From positions 41,052-105,051 of the forward strand of contig RYVZ01000006.1 of the NCBI GenBank assembly GCA_003979345.1: 64,000 nucleotides of DNA, given 5' to 3'. Shown here in pieces: positions 50,590 through 59,432 of the stretch (positions are counted from its first letter, which is position 1; each line of letters opens with the position of its first letter). The notes under the pieces were generated by a model. It did no database searches. It was given only the letters and a program-made list of their open reading frames with translations, and had not been told where the DNA came from. Position numbers and translations under genes: made by a program. This DNA comes from Lachnospiraceae bacterium. GTDB taxonomy: Bacteria > Bacillota > Clostridia > Lachnospirales > Lachnospiraceae.

Positions 50590-50643
50590 TTTTCGAATAT
50601 TTTCGAAAAAGATATTGACAAAAAGTACCGAATGTCTTACCGT
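50590..50643 (+). promoter_or_regulatory. Pullulanase control region: inverted repeat plus promoter
   Basis: TTTTCGAA-TATT-TTCGAAAA is a perfect 8-bp inverted repeat ending five bases before TTGACA, which is followed at 17 bases by TACCGT (a weak -10). The inverted repeat is a candidate operator for a repressor or activator. The 364-base gap around it holds no other gene. Confidence 0.5.
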
Positions 50644-50837
50644 AGAAGACAGAAAAGAACGGAACAGGCGTGCAGACTGCAAAGACCAAGATCTGAAACG
50701 GAAGCGATGTTTCCTGCGGATGCAGTGATGTGCATAGGCACATTGTGAGAATCCTCAATGGCGGGATTGTGATGAGGGAGAGCAAAGCGGAAATCGCATG
50801 CTGCAACGACCTGAAAACGGAAAGGCAGGAGGTACAT

Positions 50838-53624
50838 ATGTACAAGAGAGTGAAAACGTTTTCTATTGCGTTGGTCATGCTTCTTACGACGGTACTTACG
50901 GCATTTGTCGATGTTATGCCGGCCGCAGCTGCGGAAGAGCTGACCTTGAAACTGCACTATCACCGTGAAGACGGCAATTATGAAGGCTGGGATGTGTGGT
51001 TTTGGGAGGTGGGCGCCGAGGGAGGCGCTTACGAGTTTGCCGAAGAGGACGGCGAAATGGTTGCGACCAAGGTCGTTACGCCCGGTATCACTTCGGTAGG
51101 TTTTATTGTAAGAATCAGCGACTGGTCTAAAAAGGATGTTGACGCGGACCAGTTTATTGATCTGGCTGAGGTCGTATCCGGAACAGTCCATGTGTATGTG
51201 GAATCCGGAGTGGAAGGCTATACGCTGGAGTATGGCGAGGACAGCGTCACCGGTATCAAACTGGTCAGCGCCGGTTATGACGGAGGAGACACCATATTCG
51301 TTACGATGACCGGAGCGATTGAGGGGGATTTAATGAGCGTATTTAAGGTGAACGGACTTAACGGAGAGGTTTCCATTACGGATGTAACGTCTCCGAAGGA
51401 AAAGGAGTATGAGATCAAGCTTTCCGAGCCGCTTGACCTGGCGGGAAATTATACGATCACCCATGATGGAAATGAGTATAAGATCACGATGCCTGATATT
51501 TTTTCAACGGCAGATTTTGAGAGCGAGTTTACCTATGAAGGGGATGATTTAGGAGCAGTCTGGACAGCGGAAAAAACAACGTTCCGCGTATGGGCGCCGA
51601 CAGCTTCGGCTGTTTCGGTAAATCTGTATGAGTCCGGAACCGCCGGTGAGGACGACCTGATCGAACAGCTTCCGATGACTGCCGATGCGAACGGCACATG
51701 GGTGGCAGAAAAAGAAGGCGATCTGAACGGGACCTATTACACCTATACGGTATCGGTCGGCGGAAATGAGAACGAGGCGTGCGATCCTTATGCGCGAACC
51801 ACGGGCGTCAACGGAAACCGTGCGATGGTCATCGATTTGGATTCGACGAATCCGGAAGGATGGGACGCAGATCAGGATCCTCATGCGAATATTCCAATCA
51901 ATGATGTGGTATTGTATGAACTTCATGTGAGGGATCTGTCTTCCGATTCTTCATCCGGAATCACCAATACCGGAAAATATCTCGGATTGACTGAGACGGG
52001 AACGACGACCGCGTCCGGAATCCCGACGGGTCTTGATCATATCAAAGATTTGGGAATCACGCATCTTCATCTGCTCCCCGTCTATGATTACGGTTCTGTA
52101 GATGAGACGAAGCTTGATACGCCGCAGTTTAACTGGGGATATGACCCGGTCAACTACAATGTGCCGGAAGGCTCTTACTCGACCGATCCGTACAATGGCG
52201 AGGTCAGAGTCAAAGAAATGAAAGAGATGGTAAAAGCGCTTCATGATAACGGCATCAGCGTTGTCATGGACGTGGTTTACAATCATGTATACAATGCAGG
52301 GGAGTTCTGCTTTAACCGGATCGTGCCGGGATATTTCTCCCGTATTGATGCGGACGGCAAATATTCGAACGGTTCCGGCTGCGGCAATGATACGGCTTCC
52401 GAGCGGAGTATGGTAAAGAAGTATATCGTGGATTCCGTCTGCTACTGGGCTGACGAGTATCATATCGACGGATTCCGTTTCGATCTGGTAGGTCTGATCG
52501 ACACGGAGACGATCAACGAAGTCATTGAGGAAGTACACAAGGATCATCCGAATGTGATCTTTTACGGCGAGGGATGGACGATGTCCACGACTCTGACCAA
52601 AGAAGGTTATACGATGACAACGCAGGTCAATGCGGATGAGGTGCCGGAATTTGCATTCTTCAGCGATACGATCCGTGACGGGCTGAGAGGAAGCGTGTTC
52701 AACAATGACGAAGTGGGATTTATCTCCGGTGCAAGAGACAAAGAAAGCCTGATCGAGCAGTGCTTTATGGGACTGGCGCCCTGGTGCCCGAACCCGTCGC
52801 AGAGCATCAACTATGCGTCCTGCCATGACAATCTGGCGCTGTTTGACAGAATCGTTAATTCTGCGCGCGGTACAACGTTTGAGGAACAGGTGCGCATGAA
52901 CAATCTGGCAGCTGCGATCTGCATGACCTCGCAGGGAATCCCGTTCATGCAGGCGGGAGAGGAAATGCTGCGTTCGAAGGTAAACGAGGACGGCAGCTTT
53001 AATGAGAACAGTTATTCCTCACCGGATTCGGTCAACAGCTTAAAATGGGATAATCTGGATGACGAGGCACATTGGAATGTATTCCAGTATTATAAGGGGC
53101 TGATCGAGTTCCGCAAGGAGCATGCAGCGCTGCGCATGGCAAATGCGGATGATGTGACGAATAACATTACGGCGATGGAAGGTCTTGATGACAATGTGGT
53201 CGCATTCAGCATTGCGGGCGGTGCAAACGGCGAAGTATCGGACGGATTGTTTGTGATCTTTAACGCCAACAATGCGGAGACTAAAGTCACACTCCCTGAC
53301 GGAACATGGGATGTTTATATCAATGGGGAGAAGGCAGGTACCGAAGCAATCGAGACGAATCTCGGAGGAGAAATTACGGTATCTCCGATCTCAGCCATGG
53401 TACTTGTAAAGAGCGGCGACGGAGAAGCGGCGAACGACGTGCAGGAGCCGGAAAATACGCCGGAGCCTGAAGTAAGTACGGAAACGTCAGAACCGGTGAC
53501 ACCTGCACCTGAAGCGAAGGATAGTTCGGTTCATCCGGGCGTGATCGCAGGAATCGTGATTGCTGCGGTTGTAGTAATTGGCGGCGTTGTATTTGCAGTC
53601 TTAAAAAAGAAAAACAAGAAATAA
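50838..53624 (+). CDS. Cell-surface type I pullulanase
   Basis: Debranches alpha-1,6 links in starch-like glucans. The 928-residue protein has a signal peptide (cut near AAAAEE), an N-terminal CBM41 (LKLHYHREDGNYEGWDVWFW), a CBM48-like domain (TFRVWAPTASAVSVNLYESG), and a GH13 catalytic domain with the pullulanase motif FNWGYDPVNYNVPEGSY near 431, nucleophile Asp in DGFRFDLVG near 547, acid Glu in FYGEGWT near 577 and SCHDN near 657. The C-terminus has a Pro/Glu-rich stalk and membrane anchor (HPGVIAGIVIAAVVVIGG) with a KKKNKK stop. AGGAGG fixes the ATG. Confidence 0.96.
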   Translation: MYKRVKTFSIALVMLLTTVLTAFVDVMPAAAAEELTLKLHYHREDGNYEGWDVWFWEVGAEGGAYEFAEEDGEMVATKVVTPGITSVGFIVRISDWSKKDVDADQFIDLAEVVSGTVHVYVESGVEGYTLEYGEDSVTGIKLVSAGYDGGDTIFVTMTGAIEGDLMSVFKVNGLNGEVSITDVTSPKEKEYEIKLSEPLDLAGNYTITHDGNEYKITMPDIFSTADFESEFTYEGDDLGAVWTAEKTTFRVWAPTASAVSVNLYESGTAGEDDLIEQLPMTADANGTWVAEKEGDLNGTYYTYTVSVGGNENEACDPYARTTGVNGNRAMVIDLDSTNPEGWDADQDPHANIPINDVVLYELHVRDLSSDSSSGITNTGKYLGLTETGTTTASGIPTGLDHIKDLGITHLHLLPVYDYGSVDETKLDTPQFNWGYDPVNYNVPEGSYSTDPYNGEVRVKEMKEMVKALHDNGISVVMDVVYNHVYNAGEFCFNRIVPGYFSRIDADGKYSNGSGCGNDTASERSMVKKYIVDSVCYWADEYHIDGFRFDLVGLIDTETINEVIEEVHKDHPNVIFYGEGWTMSTTLTKEGYTMTTQVNADEVPEFAFFSDTIRDGLRGSVFNNDEVGFISGARDKESLIEQCFMGLAPWCPNPSQSINYASCHDNLALFDRIVNSARGTTFEEQVRMNNLAAAICMTSQGIPFMQAGEEMLRSKVNEDGSFNENSYSSPDSVNSLKWDNLDDEAHWNVFQYYKGLIEFRKEHAALRMANADDVTNNITAMEGLDDNVVAFSIAGGANGEVSDGLFVIFNANNAETKVTLPDGTWDVYINGEKAGTEAIETNLGGEITVSPISAMVLVKSGDGEAANDVQEPENTPEPEVSTETSEPVTPAPEAKDSSVHPGVIAGIVIAAVVVIGGVVFAVLKKKNKK

Positions 53625-53679
53625 CAGTAACCGTTAATCGTTTGCGGGAATTGACGACAGCGGAAAGCGGTAGTGGAGA

Positions 53680-53717
53680 GGCGGCGCTTCATCTGACAGG
53701 ATGGAGCGCTGCCTTTT
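53680..53717 (+). terminator. Terminator after pullulanase
   Basis: GGCGGCGCTTCATC-TGACAG-GATGGAGCGCTGCC with two G-U pairs, followed by TTTT. Confidence 0.75.
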
Positions 53718-53872
53718 GCCTTCTGCCCCACATTTCCACAATGAAAAATGTATTACTTCTATTACAAAAAGTGCTTAAACGGTTCACTTTTAGAAGAGCA
53801 TATGGTAAAATGTCGTCAGACATCTTACCGATTTTTAGATATTACCAAAATTCAGGAAAAGGAAGTGACAGA

Positions 53873-54391
53873 ATGATTGTCTTGATCACGGGCGCGTCCC
53901 ACACCGGTAAGACTGCGCTTGCGCAGAAACTGCTTGAAACCTGGCATTACCCCTACTTATCCATAGACCATCTGAAAATGGGACTGATCCGCAGCGGAAA
54001 CACAACGCTTACACCGGTAAGCCCGGATGAGGAGTTGACCCAATATTTATGGCCGATCGTTCGTGAAATGATCAAAACAGCCATAGAGAATCATCAGAAT
54101 CTGATCGTGGAGGGCTGCTACATACCTGTTGATTGGGAGAGGGGGTTTGAAAAAGAGTATCTTGCCCAGATCAGATACTATTGCCTTGTAATGAGCGAGC
54201 ATTATATCAGGAATCATTTTGACGATATCAGGAAATACGCGGGTGTCATTGAAGAACGTCTGGAAGATGACGGTTGCACGTTAGAATTTGTATTACAAGA
54301 GAATGCTAAATTTCTGGAACGTGTGAAGAAGCATGACCTGAACTATATTTTAATCGATAACAACTATCAGCCGGAAATCGATCTTAAGTAG
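53873..54391 (+). CDS. Small P-loop kinase-like protein
   Basis: A 172-residue P-loop protein with Walker A GASHTGKT at residues 7-14, a conserved YPYLSIDHLKMGLIRSG segment (kinase lid/substrate region), and VEGCYIP near residue 80, which resembles the second acidic strand of small-molecule kinases. It looks like 2-phosphoglycerate-kinase or shikimate-kinase-like proteins, but the substrate is unknown. AGGAAGTG precedes the start. The next gene begins 66 bases later. Confidence 0.78.
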   Translation: MIVLITGASHTGKTALAQKLLETWHYPYLSIDHLKMGLIRSGNTTLTPVSPDEELTQYLWPIVREMIKTAIENHQNLIVEGCYIPVDWERGFEKEYLAQIRYYCLVMSEHYIRNHFDDIRKYAGVIEERLEDDGCTLEFVLQENAKFLERVKKHDLNYILIDNNYQPEIDLK

Positions 54392-54457
54392 TGTTTTACT
54401 GTCAGCAAAAATCGGAAGGCGGGCTTTTGCCAAAGCTGGCATGGGAGGAAAACTACG

Positions 54458-55357
54458 GTGAAAACCATACTTGTGACGGGCGGTACGGTCTTTGTGAGCC
54501 GGGCAGCCGCAGAATACTTTGTAGCAAAAGGATGGGAGGTCTACGTGCTGAACCGGAACAGCAGGAAGCAGCCGAAGGGTGTGAAGCTGATCGAGGCGGA
54601 CAGACACCGGTTGGGGGAGCTTCTTCGCGGGTATCATTTTGATGCTGTGATCGACACTGCTTATACGGCGGAGGACGTTACGCTGCTCATGGATGCGCTG
54701 GGGGACTTTGGGGAGTATATTTTGATCAGTTCGAGCGCGGTCTATCCGGAGAGCGGCACGCAGCCCTTTCGCGAAGAGGAGCCGGTTGGTGCAAACTGTT
54801 ATTGGGGCAGATACGGCACCGATAAGATAGAGGCGGAAGCGGCTCTGCTGAAAAGAAAACCGGACGCATACATTCTGCGTCCGCCCTATCTGTACGGACC
54901 GATGAATGATATTTACCGCGAAGCGTATGTATTTGAATGTGCAAAAAAAGACAGACCCTTTTATCTGCCAAAAGACGGTACGATGGGGTTACAGTTTTTT
55001 TATGTCGGCGATCTATGCAGATTCATCGACGTGATCCTGCAAAAAAAACCGGAGCAGCACCTATTGAATGTGGGAAATCCAAATGCGGTTTCCATCCGTG
55101 AGTGGGTGGAATTGTGTTATGAGACAGTCGGTAAGCGGGCAAGGTTTATCAGTGTGGCGAAAGATGTTCCACAGCGAAATTATTTTTGTTTTTCTGACTA
55201 TGAATATATGTTGGATGTTACCGGACAAAGCCGGTGGATGCCGGATACGAAACCGTTGAGAGAAGGTTTAAGGGAAGCGTTTTTGTGGTATGAAGGACAT
55301 GCGGATCAGGTGGAAAGAAGACCTTATATAGAATATGTGGATGAACACTTGGCTTAG
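54458..55357 (+). CDS. NAD-dependent epimerase/dehydratase family protein
   Basis: A 299-residue extended short-chain dehydrogenase. The nucleotide motif is VTGGTVFVSRAAAEYFVAKG (TGGTxFxxR type, as in isoflavone-reductase-like and mRNA-binding CSP41 relatives), the catalytic region is GRYGTDKIEAE with Tyr and Lys, and ILRPPYLYGP is the usual third motif. It starts with GTG after GGGAGG. Substrate unknown, possibly a nucleotide sugar. Confidence 0.85.
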   Translation: MKTILVTGGTVFVSRAAAEYFVAKGWEVYVLNRNSRKQPKGVKLIEADRHRLGELLRGYHFDAVIDTAYTAEDVTLLMDALGDFGEYILISSSAVYPESGTQPFREEEPVGANCYWGRYGTDKIEAEAALLKRKPDAYILRPPYLYGPMNDIYREAYVFECAKKDRPFYLPKDGTMGLQFFYVGDLCRFIDVILQKKPEQHLLNVGNPNAVSIREWVELCYETVGKRARFISVAKDVPQRNYFCFSDYEYMLDVTGQSRWMPDTKPLREGLREAFLWYEGHADQVERRPYIEYVDEHLA

Positions 55358-55411
55358 ATGAAAAATAATCATTTGCATAAATTGCATCTTAAGAGGGGAT
55401 ACAGGGTCATT

Positions 55412-57994
55412 ATGAAAAGGAACAGTAGATTGATAAAAAGAATCATGGCGGAGCTGCTTTGCGCGGTACTGACGGCGGGAATGCTGTCGGGAGCCGTGCC
55501 GGTTCATGCACGTGCGGAAGAGGACAGTCTGCATTCTGATGAATATGGCGAAGACAATCATGGCGGAATAGAGGAAGAAAAAGAAAGCGGCGGAGCAAAA
55601 GAGAATGGAACGGAGGATGGCGGGACAGAGGGGAATGGCGCAGAAGCCGGTGGAGCGGGAGACAACGGGACAAAAGACGATGGAACAAAAGACGATGGAA
55701 CAGAAGACGAAGAGATAGAGGATGGCGGAATAGATAATGGTGAATTAGGAGACAACGAGGCGGATGGAGACGATTTGCAGACGGATGAGGAGGATGCAAT
55801 CCTTTTAGAAGAAGAGGTAATGCTGTCAGATGCGGAGGGTCAGGTTGTGCCTTTCGCGGAGGAACACAAGCACAACGACGTTACATTTGAACCGTGGACG
55901 AGTGCAGACAGCCTGCCGGATGCGGCGGGCAGCTATTATCTGACCGGGAATGTAACACTGTCTGCAAAATGGGAAGTACCGACAGGGGAGGTCAGGCTTT
56001 GTCTGAACGGAAAGACGATCGCATTGGCGGGAAATCCCAGCGCCGTCAGTTGTGTGATTTCGATTGGCAGAAATTCGCAGGTTACTTTGTATGACTGTGC
56101 AGGCGGCGGGCAAATAACAGGAGGCACGGACAGCGGGATACGAAATGACGGTTCTTTTACGATGTATGGAGGAGAGATTTCGGGAAACAGTAGTTCTGAT
56201 ACGGGCGGCGGATTATATGTTGGTGCGGATGGTATCTTTGATATGCATGGTGGGAAAATTTCGCATAATTCTGTCAGCAGCGAAGAGGGAATGCTGGTAT
56301 ATGGTGGCGGGATACACAATGCGGGACGATTTTGTCTGGTGGAAGGAGAAATATCTGATAATATAGCAGACACAGGATGTGGTGGCGGTATTTACAATTT
56401 GGCAGAGTTTATTATGTCGGGCGGAGTAGTACAAGAGAATGCCAGTTTTTCAGGGGTAGGTGTTTATAATAATGGAACATTTGAAATGCGCGGTGGAAAG
56501 ATTTTGAATAATCATGGACAAGACGATGGCAATCCGAGTAGGGGACAGAGTGGCGGCGGGGTGCTCAATCAAGGGATATTTAATCTGTTTCAGGGTGAGA
56601 TCGCGGGAAATGTTGCTGAAAGTGGTGGTGGTGTTTGTAACTATCAAACATTTACCATGTATGACGGAAAAATTGAAGGAAACAGAGCCACGGATGGAAA
56701 CGGCGGCGGGGTGGAGAACAGCGGAACCTTCATATTACATAGAGGAAGGATTACTGATAATAGCAGTACAAAGAATGGCGGTGGTGTTTTTAACTGGAAA
56801 ATATTAAAACTATATGATTGTGAGATCTGTGGCAATGCTGCAAAATGGAATGGAGGGGGCGTCGGACATGGTGTCGCAAACAATGTCATGGCTGACACAA
56901 TGTTGGGAGGAAGTGTAAAGATTTTTGGTAATAAGACAGGGAGTCGTGATGAAAATCTTGGGTTATTATATGAATATCCGAGTGCGCCGGGAAAATCAAC
57001 GATCATTTCAATTGATAGCGGCAGTCCACTCACACAGGATGCGTACATAGGCGTTACGATTGAATGTTATCATTTTCTGACGGAAGGGAGTATGATTCCT
57101 GTTTCAGGCGCTAATGCCGTGGATTTCAGTGCTCATTTCCACAGCGATAATCCGGACTATATCATTCAAAACGGAACCGATAACAGGGTTTTACTCTATA
57201 TTCCGCTGCCGCATATACATCAATGGTCAGGGGACTGGTCAAATAATCTGACGCACCACTGGCACGACTGTACGGCGTCGGGATGTGATAGAACGGATAA
57301 CGCCGATAAGGACGGTTACGGCGTACATACGGAGGACGCGGGAACCGTCACGAAAGAGCCGACGGAGACGGAAGAAGGAGTCAGGACATATAATTGTAGT
57401 ATTTGTGGAGCAGAAATACGCAGTGAAGCAATTCCGGTGATCACAACCGGGGACGTTGAGAAGCCGGAGCCGGATGACGGGAATAAACCGGAACCCGATA
57501 AAGGCGATAATTCGGATCTTGACGGCGGGGATACGCCGGAACCGGATCAGGACGCTGATCATACGCAGACTGACAATCAGGAGGTCGTGAATGTTGACGA
57601 TCACGCCACGGAATTGACAGAAGAAGACGATACGCTGGAAGAAAGTTCGTCAGATGAAAGCGATATGCCGGACGAGCCAGTCATGGCTCCGTCACAGCCG
57701 CAGGATACCGAACCCAAAACCGGACATGTGGTGCCGGTCGAACTGTATGCAACACTCGCAATGATTTCGGGACTTACTTATCTGCTTCTGTATTTTACAG
57801 ACCATAGCGGCGGCATGACGGAGGAGACCAAAAAAGAGCTTGTATCCAGATTGATCAGGTGGGCAAAGCATGGAAGAACAGCTCACGGGAGAACGATTCG
57901 CAGATACCTAGCACTTGCCGCGATCTTCGGACTGCTTGTATGGTATCACAGCATCGGCAAGCAGAATGCCATTGAGTGGAAAGAGGCTTGTTAA
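55412..57994 (+). CDS. Beta-helix surface protein with PKTG sorting signal
   Basis: An 860-residue secreted protein. Order: signal peptide (AELLCAVLTAGMLSGAVPVH), a very acidic Gly/Asp/Glu repeat region (GTKDDGTKDDGTED) to about residue 130, a parallel beta-helix of about ten repeats of the form GGGxxNxGxFxMxGGxIxxN (about 175-520), a Trp/His/Cys segment (HWHDCTASGCDRTDN and YNCSICGAEIRSEAIP), an acidic Pro-rich stalk, then EPKTGHVVPVELYATLAMIS. That PKTG motif is followed by a membrane helix, a charged loop (RLIRWAKHGRTAHGRTIRRY) and a second helix. A class B sortase follows directly. Likely a cell-wall anchored adhesin or glycan binder. Confidence 0.85.
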   Translation: MKRNSRLIKRIMAELLCAVLTAGMLSGAVPVHARAEEDSLHSDEYGEDNHGGIEEEKESGGAKENGTEDGGTEGNGAEAGGAGDNGTKDDGTKDDGTEDEEIEDGGIDNGELGDNEADGDDLQTDEEDAILLEEEVMLSDAEGQVVPFAEEHKHNDVTFEPWTSADSLPDAAGSYYLTGNVTLSAKWEVPTGEVRLCLNGKTIALAGNPSAVSCVISIGRNSQVTLYDCAGGGQITGGTDSGIRNDGSFTMYGGEISGNSSSDTGGGLYVGADGIFDMHGGKISHNSVSSEEGMLVYGGGIHNAGRFCLVEGEISDNIADTGCGGGIYNLAEFIMSGGVVQENASFSGVGVYNNGTFEMRGGKILNNHGQDDGNPSRGQSGGGVLNQGIFNLFQGEIAGNVAESGGGVCNYQTFTMYDGKIEGNRATDGNGGGVENSGTFILHRGRITDNSSTKNGGGVFNWKILKLYDCEICGNAAKWNGGGVGHGVANNVMADTMLGGSVKIFGNKTGSRDENLGLLYEYPSAPGKSTIISIDSGSPLTQDAYIGVTIECYHFLTEGSMIPVSGANAVDFSAHFHSDNPDYIIQNGTDNRVLLYIPLPHIHQWSGDWSNNLTHHWHDCTASGCDRTDNADKDGYGVHTEDAGTVTKEPTETEEGVRTYNCSICGAEIRSEAIPVITTGDVEKPEPDDGNKPEPDKGDNSDLDGGDTPEPDQDADHTQTDNQEVVNVDDHATELTEEDDTLEESSSDESDMPDEPVMAPSQPQDTEPKTGHVVPVELYATLAMISGLTYLLLYFTDHSGGMTEETKKELVSRLIRWAKHGRTAHGRTIRRYLALAAIFGLLVWYHSIGKQNAIEWKEAC

Positions 57995-58146
57995 AGAAAC
58001 AGTCCAGTGCTACTGTAGAAATACTGGTAATTGAAAAATGTCGTTGTGATGCGGCGTATGATCTTAGGATGACGCAGATAGCATGGGATTGGCGGCAGAC
58101 CGGTTACTAACCAAGATACGCTTAGACAGCGCAGAATGGAAATAAA

Positions 58147-59166
58147 ATGATGAAAAGCGGTAAGAGAATCAGACTAGTCAGATGGTTTTTTCTTGCTATT
58201 ATGGTATTATGTCTGATACCGGTTGGCAGGGAATGGTATTTGTCTGCGAAGCATAAGGTGCAGAGGGATGCAATAAAAGAAAAAATAGAGCAGGCGGAAA
58301 ATGTTGAAACAGCCGACGGGCAGGAAGCGGATGGAACCGGACTGGAGAATGGCTCCGATGGAACAAAAGCGGGAAATAACGCTGACGGAGCACAGCCTGG
58401 GAACAGTGCTGACGGGGCGCAGTCCGGGAACGGTGACAGCGGAATGGAACCGGATGACAGCAATGACGGGGGAGAATTTGGAAATGATACTGACGCTGGA
58501 GATACTGACAGAAACCGCGGAGACGCCGACAGAAACGATGAAGATGCCGGCATGAACGGCGAAGACGGACAGCAGACGACGGCTCATCCCGCAATGCTTC
58601 GCAAATATGCCGCGCTTCAACGCGAAAACGAGCATCTCGCAGGATGGCTTTTTATCGACGGAACCGGCATTGATTATCCGGTCATGCAATGTGAAGACGA
58701 TGAATATTATCTGCATCATGATTTTTATGGGGAAGACAGTAAATACGGATGTTTGTATGTAAGACAGCGTGCAGATCTGGAGAACGGAACCAATTTTGTG
58801 ATATACGGACATAACATGCGGGACGGCGCGATGTTCGGGAATTTGGACTATTACCTGAAGGAAAGCTTTTACCGCGAACATCCGGTAATTTCTTTTGACA
58901 CGCTCTATGAGGAACGCGTTTATGAGATCGTGGCGGTGTTCCGCTCACAGGTATATAACGCGGAAGACGACGTGTTTAAGTATTATCAATTCTATGAGGC
59001 GGATACGGTCGAAGAGTTTGAGGAGTTTTATACGAACATCAAGGCGCTTTCCGTTTATGATACCGGAGTGGAGGCGGAGTTTGGTGATACGTTTTTGACA
59101 TGCTCCACCTGCGCGTACCATGTGGAGGACGGGCGTTTTGTCGTCGTCGCGAAGCGTGTGGAATGA
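58147..59166 (+). CDS. Class B sortase with acidic linker
   Basis: A 339-residue membrane-anchored transpeptidase. After a membrane helix (WFFLAIMVLCLIPVG) comes a linker of about 90 residues rich in Asp, Gly and Asn (GADGAQPGNSADGAQSGNGD-like), then the sortase domain (about 150-339): GWLFIDGTGIDYPVMQCEDD, catalytic His in YGHNMRDGAMFG near 220, catalytic Cys322 in CSTCAYHVEDG and Arg in VVVAKR. Class B members usually anchor one or a few neighbours, so the upstream PKTG protein is the probable substrate. The ribosome site is weak. Confidence 0.93.
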   Translation: MMKSGKRIRLVRWFFLAIMVLCLIPVGREWYLSAKHKVQRDAIKEKIEQAENVETADGQEADGTGLENGSDGTKAGNNADGAQPGNSADGAQSGNGDSGMEPDDSNDGGEFGNDTDAGDTDRNRGDADRNDEDAGMNGEDGQQTTAHPAMLRKYAALQRENEHLAGWLFIDGTGIDYPVMQCEDDEYYLHHDFYGEDSKYGCLYVRQRADLENGTNFVIYGHNMRDGAMFGNLDYYLKESFYREHPVISFDTLYEERVYEIVAVFRSQVYNAEDDVFKYYQFYEADTVEEFEEFYTNIKALSVYDTGVEAEFGDTFLTCSTCAYHVEDGRFVVVAKRVE

Positions 59167-59189
59167 CTCATCCGGCAGCGGACTGAATA

Positions 59190-59320
59190 CAAGTTTAGCG
59201 TGAAGCGGAATACGAGTCTGTCATGCAGGCGGATACAAGCCTGCCGCGGGGCTGAAGGATGAAACACAAGCTTATTGCAAAGCTGAATGGCTGGATACAA
59301 GCCTGCCGCGAAGCAGGGTG
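59190..59320. repeat. Degenerate repeats between sortase and TIR genes
   Basis: Short imperfect units containing GGATACAAGCCTGCCGCG (two near-exact copies), GAATACAAG and GAATACGAG, roughly 24-30 bases each, with small GC-rich hairpins. No gene is visible. Confidence 0.5.
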
Positions 59321-59348
59321 GACAGCGGTATGACGGGTATGTTATGAT
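59319..59348 (+). promoter_or_regulatory. Promoter of the TIR-domain gene
   Basis: TGGACA, 18 bases, TATGAT, 84 bases before the start. Confidence 0.5.
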
Positions 59349-59432
59349 ATAAAGATTGGAAATACGGTTTTTAGTGAGGGCATTTATCATACTGGTTAGA
59401 GATTGATGCAAGGCGGAATCAGGAGGAACAAC

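Noticed and set aside
51951..52826. 291-codon minus-strand frame
   Set aside because: Antisense to the catalytic domain of pullulanase; no motif or ribosome site.
58207..58881. 224-codon minus-strand frame
   Set aside because: Shadow of the sortase linker and catalytic region; no independent support.
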